From positions 1-32,517 of the IMG/VR virus record IMGVR_UViG_3300042305_000639: a stretch of DNA of 32,517 bases; one strand, written 5' to 3'. The stretch's first letter is position 1. Each line of letters begins with the position of its first letter. Source of the stretch: a virus. The notes under the pieces are model-generated. The model did no database searches and was not told the origin of the DNA. It was given only the letters and a program-made list of their open reading frames with translations. A program made the position numbers and the translations under genes. Of this stretch, positions 20,501-26,327 are shown in pieces.

Positions 20501-22661
20501 TCAATGGTATACAAGAAACCATATTGAAAAACAGGTTTATGTCAAAGGAACAGGTATGACTAATAAAAACTTTAGATTAAATGTTTGGACAATAACCAAA
20601 CCATCTAATGAAAATTCTTACCAAACAACTGTATTGATGAATCCAGCTACAGGAGAGTATCAAAAATATATGGGTGTTCCTGCTGGAAAGTATAGTAAGA
20701 GTGTAATTAAAAATGAATTCTTGACCATACCTAGAGGAGCAAACTGGGATCAATATGTTGGTACTTATATAGATAATAGAGGTAACTATTTACCAAGAGA
20801 GTATAAGCCAGGAGATAGAAACACAGCATATGATAACAAATACATGAATGAAAAGTATGCTGAGTTAGAAAAAGCAAATAATGCAGAGTTCCAATTACTT
20901 AAAACCATATCTGAAGAGTTTATAAAACTCCAAGATGGTAAAGCAGTAAACAGTAGATTATATCTAGATCTTCCAAGATTTAGAAAAAGAAGTAATCTTG
21001 AATTTATTCAGTCTGGTGAAACTAAAGAAAACCTTGTAGAAAAAGTAGGTGGAATCAAAGGTTTGTATAAATCATGGTTTGGTAAAGCTCCTGATGATGT
21101 TGAATATGGATTTAATTTTGATGCTGGTAGCACATTAACTACAACAGATTTAGAAGGAAATCCAGTTACAAAAATTCCAGTGAGAGGTACATATAACTTA
21201 GATTCTAAAATGGTTTCTAAAGATGTATTAAGAAGTATGTATGAGTACTTGTTATCTCTAAATGAGCAACAAATACTTATGGAAAATGAACCTGTAGCAG
21301 ATGCATTATTGAGTGTTCTTTCAAATAACCCAATTAAAGATCTTGAAAAATTAGACAAAGGTGAGTTTAAGCTTACAGGTAAAAAGAAATATATTTCAAA
21401 AGAAGAAAACAAGAGAGAGAAAGCTGTAAAATATTTAATAGATAAAGTCTTTTATGGAAAGTCTACAACAGCATTTGAGGAAGAGAACCCGCGCATAGCA
21501 AAGATTTTCCAAGGAATGTTTAGAAGATCATCCAGAGCATTTATTGCTTTTGATCCACAGTCTGCTATTAAAAACCGTTGGGGACAGTTATATCAGAACT
21601 CAATCATGGCTGCTGGTGGTAGATTTGTTACACCAACATCACTTGCTAAAGGTAAACTAAAAGCAAAACAAACTGCAACATATTGGGTATTTAAAGATGT
21701 TTATGAAAAAGGTATTAAAACACCTGACATTCAATTGGTTGAAAGATTTGACCCATCATTAAGAACTGAATCTGAGTTTGGTAAATCTGCTTCAAGATCA
21801 ATTGCTAAAGATTTATCAGATATGACTTATGCATTTGATTTCAGAAGAACTATGGAATTTGAAGCTTCTATGGAGTTGTTCTGGGGAGTTATGTATAATA
21901 AATATGTAAATCAGAATGGTGAATCAATTCCTTATGCTGATGCATGGACATCTGATGCAGAAGGTAGATTAGTATTAAAAGAAGGCATTGATCCTAACTT
22001 TTCATTTGATGAAGTATTTCATAGATACACAGCCGGAGAAACATTAGATAGCATTGCAAAAAAATACAATATATCTGTAGAAGCACTCAAGTATAGAGCT
22101 GATATAGAATCTGTAGCAGACTTAATACCAGGTGAAGAAATTAAAGTAGGTGATGCTTCTGAATTTAAAAAAATGAAACTTTTAGTTCAAGGTGTAAACA
22201 AAAAAGTAACTGGTTCATTAGATAAATTTGATACACCACAAGCTGAGAAGTATTTATTCTATAGAGCATTTACTTTCTATAAAAGATTTGCTACAGGAAT
22301 GTTCTTGGATAAGTATCAAATTGATACAACGGCAGGAAACAGAGGAGGTTATGTATATAACTGGGATACTCAAACTCTTGAAAAAGGATATTACATGCAA
22401 GCATTTCAATCTATTTATAAATTAATAAAAAGTATAGGTAGAGATTGGGCTATTCTTACTCCACAAGAGAAAGTAGCTATGACAAGGTTGTTAGCTGAAG
22501 GTGTTTTATTATTCTTACTAGCAATGATTGTAGGTTCATGGGGATTTGATTGGGATCCAGAAGATCCAGATAGATATAAACAAATGAAAAGGGATAATAA
22601 AACCTGGTCAGGTTATTTTGGTAATCATCTTATGTATTTATTAATGACAACTAAATCTTAA
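14574..22661 (+). CDS. Giant cargo/ejection-type protein with two zincin domains, LysM-like domain and hydrophobic segment
   Basis: A 2695-aa protein whose ATG overlaps the previous stop. The first zincin motif is H688-E-P-F-H692 with candidate third ligand E746 (YKEFTAF). The second is H1045-E-F-A-H1049 with candidate ligand E1100 (KEEAIVT). Long helical, lysine/glutamate-rich stretches follow. Residues about 2485-2530 read as a LysM fold (AGETLDSIAKKYNIS, then LIPGEEIKV), a peptidoglycan-binding module. A hydrophobic helix spans about 2643-2658 (GVLLFLLAMIVGSWGF). The combination suggests a packaged protein that crosses the cell envelope during DNA entry, which is inference. Residues about 206-895, holding the first zincin, are encoded by distinctly AT-richer DNA. 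The frame ends at TAA 22659-22661, but the same frame stays open beyond it, so the C-terminus may be truncated. Confidence 0.82.
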   Translation: MSKCLNLSDRNVAKLVKDFGETTVSQMVDTYFGDNVPTYDEFIANKEIKEQLNIIPISKVKNEIGTTFPKLLSTDRIIQLKQAISKANNNNYKAGNPEVYMLVNYDRVGEADLYTWGLRKVSGILDVEAKIERAKAMVRESVTQVSDLEKMIENNEHFLPEEDFEIDNEQLENERQARELLKEDAERAGLDYDDKYLYQEQGRSLSTITEEEITNLQNTIDYELLSEQNQELPNKGGAAYVFLKEKDAEKFAYLLDKHNEFPKTFRVTSIVTKYERNDKNPLKYEGYNVYKDFEYIKSNNNKKSNLYDIIDLETGEILASKVRVLHLSQDSKAKIADKYGVEYTPTKVFSANRSIAFALYRQKPSKAKYIAQAKKYLYDAIKFLNPEESNLTINLDQIENFLDSFPQDMWDYINTTYSSENSTNVNASISLQNDIKFNLPKLGLIKELEKITELPLLGVSFKNYDRTNSLQKAFKYSDKDGGWGKTITIDSSLTERQLKSALKYYLTSKNIFKASSEEENVKKYAEHRGIDYNELKELVFGDIDKALEDVAYNTSGNSDTIEVSKWRESVRNYDWQSVELFSIPYENFQNTVKERITEKFKDKNLSNGISHLEYFFNSNSFNWLNINFNNISGQYYASDMETKANVGVESKMAGIINPFEIKLYRKPIPGKTFLKEEEVFNRLAAIMHEPFHALHALSYGTKEEKDLREAFDKLYNTDFGKEMLEQTFGSGYNQGQQLSYDVLYKEFTAFSAQLMLYPKEWIQKTDLRSNDIFDFIQKIQTLQDKTYDEVVISLQKIGEIEKETNDVEFLKLSFLEKLYNFIVKALNKVIPLSKKFFKTIADNKIVNKTIVEDVFGTVEETVTKTVKLPENIKKSKEEFLIAMDELKSAINVLMQIDSKAFSSNNIKEFFTAGKNYQESGSVDETLQESFNETIKNVPGEYSQQAIDTELDRRIESQRQMDTEEASVDDNLNQLDPDNQKTILTATAFAEKLADAIGADYKFVSEAEAEAILANSPTPYGGQSGFYHANTVYLVKGRLSLDTVLHEFAHPLVKGILKQNPKLFNNLYAALASTPEGQDIIERVRQEYPNLQEGTDRFKEEAIVTSLEIKAVSKVNDNSPFGKFIKNLMFAIKKVLRSMFNTKNGNAINLNKLSENTTLDELAGMLSNPEFTIMDMELIPSDIAEFKNEITAKIEELNNVPKEKLQETIDRVYTDTLNQLNTLKQAPFKVKQELLSAKGTKILGYIREELEKYQTVNVRPQDVDPENVIKAITDHETEMKLRSLALINSLNELKVFTDSIKNILEELEKSKDKNTNANISKVVYYKGFLNSQMRMLEDLKSIPELDRDGEFFRKINSIADNIKDAEKKIYNIEFNFISEFFNNETDLMASAVENNFRERVTLLLKAEGIPEADIEKFIDKVISNPDGTSMTVKDIELPISSRRAKYVVDAAKEYFFKRLGRQQIEEYLRGERGDLGFFTAWITPYSNMDDPITGGFVKFIKEKMNDAMMRSQNQANDITLKLLPLLNAVGYNPRKTNQLGDMLLFTDKVGFTNSDGVYEEKDVLTFLNKFKNYRADRARLQNDFDLAKSKKDQAKMKEAYEALEIFDEKYMHRKFTKEYYDIQKIWKTGAKVVNPFTGEEITITPKVAFDSFLERQEQLNKMSTLKNVHFLELEDLYELGDSEEQAKLEYNRLFDIYNLDGKPKTGEELQRVLLRKKHREQTRNMYDYSADTDRLQKDLDNFAAKLKARNIDPEALPEEGETMNRYQKEMDRFFRKNLKTAYTSQYYQSRQQIFEDIRKITEKAGVKSKVALELSELYKERYRLANSTADANGQPNGLNFTASQIDLLRDIENKILALEASYNKKTGLTQEETARLNIYMTKVSAKVQLSPEENQDFLTLYKTKNDMGLTELEMQTLNRKFAELAALSVKEPTDYYIEAFNYAIRNTGLPEITADNADTWINSDYLTQALAKDKEFAQWYTRNHIEKQVYVKGTGMTNKNFRLNVWTITKPSNENSYQTTVLMNPATGEYQKYMGVPAGKYSKSVIKNEFLTIPRGANWDQYVGTYIDNRGNYLPREYKPGDRNTAYDNKYMNEKYAELEKANNAEFQLLKTISEEFIKLQDGKAVNSRLYLDLPRFRKRSNLEFIQSGETKENLVEKVGGIKGLYKSWFGKAPDDVEYGFNFDAGSTLTTTDLEGNPVTKIPVRGTYNLDSKMVSKDVLRSMYEYLLSLNEQQILMENEPVADALLSVLSNNPIKDLEKLDKGEFKLTGKKKYISKEENKREKAVKYLIDKVFYGKSTTAFEEENPRIAKIFQGMFRRSSRAFIAFDPQSAIKNRWGQLYQNSIMAAGGRFVTPTSLAKGKLKAKQTATYWVFKDVYEKGIKTPDIQLVERFDPSLRTESEFGKSASRSIAKDLSDMTYAFDFRRTMEFEASMELFWGVMYNKYVNQNGESIPYADAWTSDAEGRLVLKEGIDPNFSFDEVFHRYTAGETLDSIAKKYNISVEALKYRADIESVADLIPGEEIKVGDASEFKKMKLLVQGVNKKVTGSLDKFDTPQAEKYLFYRAFTFYKRFATGMFLDKYQIDTTAGNRGGYVYNWDTQTLEKGYYMQAFQSIYKLIKSIGRDWAILTPQEKVAMTRLLAEGVLLFLLAMIVGSWGFDWDPEDPDRYKQMKRDNKTWSGYFGNHLMYLLMTTKS
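15190..17260 (+). other. AT-rich coding island inside the third giant gene
   Basis: Hand counts of 60-base lines give about 17-18% G+C at 16381, 16981 and 17041 and 23% at 15301. Flanking lines give 37% at 14941, 37% at 17401 and 33% at 17521. The reading frame is uninterrupted. The island encodes residues about 206-895, including the HEPFH zincin, and contains no CCGG site. The edges are estimated to within about 100 bases. It could be a recently acquired domain cassette or simply a fast-evolving region. Confidence 0.6.
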
Positions 22662-22961
22662 AATGAAGCTTTCTTACCTTTATTAGGTATTAAGGATCAG
22701 ATGTCATATTTTTCTACAACAACAATTGCAACTACCAATACAATCCAAATGTATATAAGAATAATGTTTGACATTTGGAACATTGCTACTGATAATCCAG
22801 ATGCAATATACTCTAAACAAGATCAGGGTCCTTATGCATGGCAGAAAAAAGGAAAATACAAACTATGGAATCATATAGGAAGTATGTATGGTGTTAAAGG
22901 TAAAAATAAAGATCCTATGTGGGCAGTTAAGAAATTTGAACAATTTGAAGCAACTAAATAA
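22662..22961 (+). pseudogene. C-terminal continuation of the giant cargo protein beyond an in-frame TAA
   Basis: This is the same frame as the 2695-aa gene. It starts immediately after TAA 22659-22661 and stays open for 99 codons to TAA 22959-22961. The first 13 codons read NEAFLPLLGIKDQ, which looks like ordinary protein although no ATG precedes them. The first ATG is at 22701 and would give an 86-aa product starting MSYFSTTTIA. The later part is rich in aromatic residues and glycine and ends in a lysine-rich segment. The simplest reading is that the ancestral protein was about 2795 aa and a GAA or CAA codon became TAA. Other possibilities are a sequencing error, stop-codon readthrough, or re-initiation at 22701 as a separate small protein. 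The next gene follows after 6 bases. Confidence 0.6.
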
Positions 22962-22967
22962 TAAACA

Positions 22968-23108
22968 ATGGCAAAGTCAGCAACAACAACAATCAAGGCT
23001 TATATTAAGCCAAAAGTTTCTAGACCTGGTGTTCACAGTAAGACTAAGACTTCTAGATCTAAGAAGTCAAAGAACTACAGAAAAGGTTATAAAAAACAAG
23101 GTAGATAA
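22968..23108 (+). CDS. Small, very basic conserved-type phage protein (46 aa)
   Basis: A 46-codon frame from ATG 22968 to TAA 23106-23108. The protein begins MAKSATTTIKAYIKPKV, continues with SRPGVHSKTKTSRSKKSKN and ends YRKGYKKQGR. Nearly 40% of residues are Lys or Arg and there are no acidic residues, so it should bind nucleic acid or another polyanion. It starts 6 bases after the preceding frame, in the same transcriptional direction as the giant genes, which suggests co-expression late in infection. From memory, similar short 'KPKVSRPGVH..TK' proteins occur in Bacteroidota phages, but I cannot assign a function. A longer overlapping frame in another phase (22888-23136) is judged a shadow. 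Confidence 0.75.
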   Translation: MAKSATTTIKAYIKPKVSRPGVHSKTKTSRSKKSKNYRKGYKKQGR

Positions 23109-23154
23109 TCAAAAAGTTCCATATACTTTGTTATAATTTTATTATATTTGTAAT
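23109..23154 (+). promoter_or_regulatory. AT-rich gap with weak Bacteroides-like -7 element
   Basis: The 46-base gap contains TATATTTG at 23143-23150, matching the Bacteroides -7 consensus TAnnTTTG. A TTTG lies at 23127-23130, but the 12-base spacer is shorter than expected for the -33 element. If real, transcription would start almost at the endonuclease ATG (23155), giving a nearly leaderless message. Such a match can easily arise by chance in AT-rich DNA. Confidence 0.25.
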
Positions 23155-23838
23155 ATGTTAGTTTATATTGCAACAAATAAAATAAATGGTAAAAAGTATA
23201 TTGGATATACTACCGGAACACTGCATGAAAGAATAAAAAATCATGTTAGAAAAGCTAATGATAAAAATCAAAAAGCTTATAATTATTTTTTTCAAAGAGC
23301 ACTTAGAAAATATTCTATTAATAATTTTATTTGGGAAGTATTGTGTGTTTGTATTGATAAACAAGAGTGTTGCCAAAAAGAAAAAGAATTTATTAAAAAA
23401 TATAATTCAGTAGCACCTGATGGTTATAATTTAACAGAAGGTGGTGATGGTGGTTTACAATGTGCAATTACAAAAATAAAAATATCAAATACTGTAAAAA
23501 GGTTGCATAAAGAGTATCCTGATAAATTTGATAGAATGCGGACTATGACAAAGGAAAGTAGATCTAATCAAGCAAAAAAAGCATGGCAAACAAAAAAGCT
23601 TAAAGGGTATAAAAGCATTTCAGGATTCAAATTAAGTGATGAGGCAAAACAAAAAATAAGCATTACTAAAAATAATAAAAATAAATGTGGTTGGATAAAT
23701 GTTAACACAAATGAAATACTATATAAATCTTTAACTGATATGTCTATATTTACTGGATTAAGTATAGGTGTATTTAATCATCTTAAACAAGGCCGGCAAC
23801 AAAAAACTAAATGTGGTTGGATGTTATATAAATCTTAG
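23155..23838 (+). CDS. Free-standing GIY-YIG homing endonuclease
   Basis: A 227-aa protein with an N-terminal GIY-YIG nuclease domain: V3-Y4-I5, K14-Y15-I16-G17, R26, H30, E78 as the likely metal-binding glutamate, and the closing GYNLTEGG. The C-terminal half carries DNA-binding modules typical of these enzymes: a NUMOD3-like SDEAKQKIS at 161-169 and a NUMOD1/IENR1-like segment over about 178-223. Such enzymes cut a specific site in related genomes lacking the gene, and repair copies the gene across. It sits alone between the two converging gene blocks, and I see no interrupted host gene or intron. The stop is TAG (23836-23838), which argues against TAG recoding. Confidence 0.92.
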   Translation: MLVYIATNKINGKKYIGYTTGTLHERIKNHVRKANDKNQKAYNYFFQRALRKYSINNFIWEVLCVCIDKQECCQKEKEFIKKYNSVAPDGYNLTEGGDGGLQCAITKIKISNTVKRLHKEYPDKFDRMRTMTKESRSNQAKKAWQTKKLKGYKSISGFKLSDEAKQKISITKNNKNKCGWINVNTNEILYKSLTDMSIFTGLSIGVFNHLKQGRQQKTKCGWMLYKS

Positions 23839-23843
23839 GTAAG

Positions 23844-23876
23844 AAAAAAAAGGGGAAAGCTATTACAGCTCTCCCC
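23844..23876 (-). terminator. Intrinsic terminator of the - strand operon, overlapping the last gene's 3' end
   Basis: Stem arms are GGGGA (23852-23856) with TCCCC (23872-23876) and AGCT (23858-23861) with AGCT (23867-23870), with one A/C mismatch and a 5-base loop. Read on the - strand it is followed by eight consecutive T (23851 to 23844). The TAA stop of the 113-aa gene lies in the loop. No T-run follows on the + strand, so it should act on leftward transcription only. Confidence 0.85.
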
Positions 23877-24204
23877 ATTCTACTTCTAATAACTGCCAAA
23901 ACAGTTTTTTTGTTTCTTCTTCTACATCTTCTTTTGACCATCTTTGTAAGTTGTCTCCAAAATGAGAAGTATCAAATCCAAATACCCACCAGTCTTTTGG
24001 TGCATAGTCTCCATCTCCATGTTGAGAATAAGTTAATCCACCATGAACCTTTATTTTGCTACTGATGCTATAAGAATTTTCACCCTTTCCATATAGACAA
24101 TGGCTAGGTGGTACTGCAACATACCCATTTCCCCAACCTCTTTTTATTACTTGTTCTGCAAATGAATCTTTCCAATGTTGATTTTCAAGTACATACCACA
24201 TCAT
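23863..24204 (-). CDS. Conserved-type hypothetical phage protein (113 aa)
   Basis: The protein is rich in Trp, Gly, His and aromatic residues. Its landmarks are GNGYVAVPPSHCLYGKGEN, then VHGGLTYSQHGDGDY, then WWVFGFDTSHFGD. I recognise this pattern as one that recurs in hypothetical proteins of many phages, with no known function. The many conserved-looking His, Asp and Trp residues would fit a small enzyme or metal-binding fold, but I cannot identify one. Its ATG overlaps the upstream stop as ATGA, indicating translational coupling with the zinc-ribbon gene. It is the last gene of the leftward operon, and its final codons form one arm of the terminator. Confidence 0.75.
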   Translation of the reverse strand: MMWYVLENQHWKDSFAEQVIKRGWGNGYVAVPPSHCLYGKGENSYSISSKIKVHGGLTYSQHGDGDYAPKDWWVFGFDTSHFGDNLQRWSKEDVEEETKKLFWQLLEVEWGEL

Positions 24205-24452
24205 AATTTACCCCCTTCATTGTCATAGAAGTCTAAGACTTCATACTTGTTATTAAAGTTTATTACCTTAAACTTATTCTCTTCAAAATCAAATCTAACC
24301 ACAGATAGTTTATCTAGTGCATTATGAAAAGAGCATGCTTTACAAACCATGCATTTACCTTTGTAGCTTTTTATCTGATACTTTCTAGTGTTGTCCTTGT
24401 ATTTTTCAAGTGGTTTATCTACACCACATTGAAAGCACTTAAGAGTCTCCAT
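24201..24452 (-). CDS. Small zinc-ribbon protein (83 aa)
   Basis: From the chosen start METLKCFQCG at 24452, cysteines lie at C6, C9, C34, C37 and C40: a CxxC knuckle, 24 residues, then CxxCxxC. This is typical of a zinc ribbon. The C-terminal half is beta-rich and ends DFYDNEGGKL. No catalytic residues are evident, so it may bind nucleic acid or act as a small regulator. The frame allows longer starts at 24458 and 24482; I prefer 24452 because it gives the shortest overlap (14 bases) with the upstream gene. It overlaps the downstream gene by 4 bases. Confidence 0.65.
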   Translation of the reverse strand: METLKCFQCGVDKPLEKYKDNTRKYQIKSYKGKCMVCKACSFHNALDKLSVVRFDFEENKFKVINFNNKYEVLDFYDNEGGKL

Positions 24453-24624
24453 CCTCATCTTCACAACAATCACAGACTTCATCTGTGTCTAACACACCAT
24501 ACTCATTATCATACCAGTCTCTGGCATCTTTTTTATTTGGCTCATCTATATCTCCACTTGCCATAGCTTCAGCCCCGGCCATATAAGCTTCAATCATTTT
24601 CTTTCTAAATGTCACTGGATGCAT
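24439..24624 (-). CDS. Small acidic hypothetical protein with cysteine cluster (61 aa)
   Basis: The protein starts MHPVTFRKKMIEAYMAGAEAM, an amphipathic helix, passes through DARDWYDNEYG and ends in a very acidic tail containing CDCC and EDEDGD. I do not recognise a family. Short proteins of this kind, with an AYMAG helix and a W-Y-D-N motif, are common among small phage accessory genes. The ATG overlaps the end of the MazG-like gene by 20 bases, and its own end overlaps the zinc-ribbon gene by 14 bases, so it is embedded in a tightly packed operon. Confidence 0.55.
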   Translation of the reverse strand: MHPVTFRKKMIEAYMAGAEAMASGDIDEPNKKDARDWYDNEYGVLDTDEVCDCCEDEDGDS

Positions 24625-25012
24625 GTGTGTCAGGTTTAATAAACTTACTTAATTCTGGTCTGAAATATCCTTTACCCTTGAGTATCTTACCATCTTCTCT
24701 CAACACTGGTTTACCATCTTCACCTAGTTTACTCATGTTACTAGCATGTATCTCATTAAATACATCCTCTATAATATGCTGCATACCATGTTTAAGAATA
24801 GTCCCGCATAAAATATACAGCTGATCACCAAGAGCATCTGCAATTTCTACCAGAGATTTGTTGTAACATGCTTCAAGGTACTCATCATTTTCTTCTTTCA
24901 TAAGACTGTGTCTTAGATCATACTCTGCATTAGGTACCAACTGTGGCCATCTGCCATCTTTCTGTCCAAAAGCTTTGTGGAACTCTGCCACTGCATCTAA
25001 ATTTTGTTTCAT
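24605..25012 (-). CDS. MazG-like NTP pyrophosphohydrolase (135 aa)
   Basis: An all-alpha NTP pyrophosphohydrolase of the MazG/HisE (phosphoribosyl-ATP pyrophosphohydrolase-like) superfamily, which hydrolyses nucleoside triphosphates to monophosphates and pyrophosphate. The metal-binding pattern is visible: E40-E41-x-x-E44, then E56-x-x-D59 and D63 (VEIADALGDQLY). The C-terminal HASNMSKLGEDGKPVL and GKGYFRPEL stretch is typical of phage members. I use ATG 25012 (MKQNLDAVAEFH); an upstream GTG at 25039 lies inside the terminator hairpin and is unlikely. The stop is TAG. It probably shapes the dNTP pool or (p)ppGpp-type signals during phage replication; the exact substrate is unknown. Confidence 0.9.
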   Translation of the reverse strand: MKQNLDAVAEFHKAFGQKDGRWPQLVPNAEYDLRHSLMKEENDEYLEACYNKSLVEIADALGDQLYILCGTILKHGMQHIIEDVFNEIHASNMSKLGEDGKPVLREDGKILKGKGYFRPELSKFIKPDTHASSDI

Positions 25013-25023
25013 AGTGTAAAGAT

Positions 25024-25055
25024 AAAAAAAAGGGGACACATTTCTGCATCCCCTT
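25024..25055 (-). terminator. Intrinsic terminator between the DUF932-like and MazG-like genes
   Basis: Stem AAGGGGA (25030-25036) pairs with TCCCCTT (25049-25055) around a 12-base loop. On the - strand it is followed by a T-run (25029 to 25024). The hairpin base is only 17 bases from the MazG-like ATG, leaving no room for a promoter downstream of it. It may therefore be a leaky terminator or attenuator rather than a full stop. A second short hairpin, CCTGTT/AACAGG (25067-25072 with 25084-25089), lies just upstream, next to the preceding stop codon. Confidence 0.75.
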
Positions 25056-25093
25056 AGTTGTATTAACCTGTTTTATTATGATTAACAGGATCT

Positions 25094-26326
25094 TTAGAAA
25101 AAGTCAGGAATGTCATCCCTACCTTCTTCAGTTTCATTAAAGTCTAAATCAAAATTATCTTCCATTGCAAACTCTGATTCAGTTACTACTACAGCCATCT
25201 TTGTATTCTCATTAAGTTCAATTGTATCTATAACAATTGGAGCTTCAAACACATTACCTACTGGGTCAGTATAAACTACAGTTTCATCAGATGATTCTTT
25301 GTGATCCAAATACTCTTCCACTGTAACCGGGGGCTCCGGTTTTTCTATTGGAACTAGTATTGAACCTAACACAGCATCATCATCAGCATCAATGTCAAAT
25401 GGAAGTTCTATGTCTTCAATAACATCTTCAACTTCTTCTTCATACTGGTGCAAAATCTCTTCATTTTCCACCTCTTCTTGCACCACTTCTTGTTCCGCCT
25501 CAGCTTCTGCAATTGCATCTAGTAGATTTATCTGATTAGGATCTACTTCAGTTTCTATAGCTTCATTAACAGTGTTAATAGGTTGAACTACCTGTGCAGG
25601 TGTACTGCACTGCTGAAAGTTTCCAATAGTAGAGATAAAATAATGAAGAATTCTTTGGTCTTCCATCCATGTCTTTGGATGTGATGACTGTAATGCATTG
25701 GTCACAAAGTTATAAAATGCCCATAAACTATCAGTATTAGCAAATACTTGTTGTGGTCTCTTCATTTGATCCCGGATCATACTAGCTTGTTCAGTAGTAA
25801 GAATCTCATACTCTGCAAACAATACTCCTAGTAACTGAGCTTGTTTTCTCTTATTAAGAGTTACAGTTTCCATGGTAGCTTTGTCAGAACACAATTGAGT
25901 ATAATACATATGAGCATTTGCAATGTAAGAATCAATTGTATCTTTGGTCTCTGTATCTGCAGAACCAGTATGTTTTCTAACCCATGAACCAACTTCTCCA
26001 GAAATCATAACAGAACCACTGTTATTTATATAGGCACCAACTACACATTTAAACTTTACTTGTTTATTATAACTGTTTGTCCAGGCAAACATCATAGACA
26101 ACTCTGGGTCATTATTAAAATTTAGTTTATAAATTCCCTGAGCAATTTGTCCGTCAGCAGTACATCTGTACTCCTCATCTACAATACCAAACCCTGCATT
26201 AGCAAGGGCTTGATAAGCATAATCAATTACAAACTGGTGACTAATCACAGTATAAGTGGCACCATGTGTTGGTAGTGCTACACTTATTAAGTTTGCTTTT
26301 GTTGTGTTTTGAATTTTCTTTGGCAT
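25094..26326 (-). CDS. DUF932-like phage protein with acidic C-terminal tail (410 aa)
   Basis: The N-terminal 190 residues resemble the DUF932 family of phage/plasmid proteins. There is a QALANAGFGIVDEEY segment, then AWTNSYNKQVKFKC, then a GSVMISGEVGSWVRKHTG stretch where DUF932 proteins carry their NSYD and HTG landmarks. The family's function is not established; it is common near replication and recombination genes. The second half is a long, strongly acidic Glu/Asp-rich segment ending DDIPDFF, reminiscent of the acidic, phenylalanine-terminated tails of single-strand DNA-binding proteins. The gene starts one base after the DNA polymerase stop, so the two are surely cotranscribed. It is followed by a terminator. 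The family assignment is moderate. Confidence 0.6.
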   Translation of the reverse strand: MPKKIQNTTKANLISVALPTHGATYTVISHQFVIDYAYQALANAGFGIVDEEYRCTADGQIAQGIYKLNFNNDPELSMMFAWTNSYNKQVKFKCVVGAYINNSGSVMISGEVGSWVRKHTGSADTETKDTIDSYIANAHMYYTQLCSDKATMETVTLNKRKQAQLLGVLFAEYEILTTEQASMIRDQMKRPQQVFANTDSLWAFYNFVTNALQSSHPKTWMEDQRILHYFISTIGNFQQCSTPAQVVQPINTVNEAIETEVDPNQINLLDAIAEAEAEQEVVQEEVENEEILHQYEEEVEDVIEDIELPFDIDADDDAVLGSILVPIEKPEPPVTVEEYLDHKESSDETVVYTDPVGNVFEAPIVIDTIELNENTKMAVVVTESEFAMEDNFDLDFNETEEGRDDIPDFF

Positions 26327-26327
26327 A

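Noticed and set aside
22888-23136. 82-codon + strand frame overlapping the small genes
   Set aside because: It overlaps the C-terminal continuation and the 46-aa basic gene in another phase and reads as low-complexity Gln/Leu repeats; the 46-aa frame has the better start and composition.
25013-25039. GTG start extending the MazG-like protein by 9 residues
   Set aside because: The extension (MSPFFYLYT) would be encoded by the terminator stem and T-run; ATG 25012 begins the recognisable domain.
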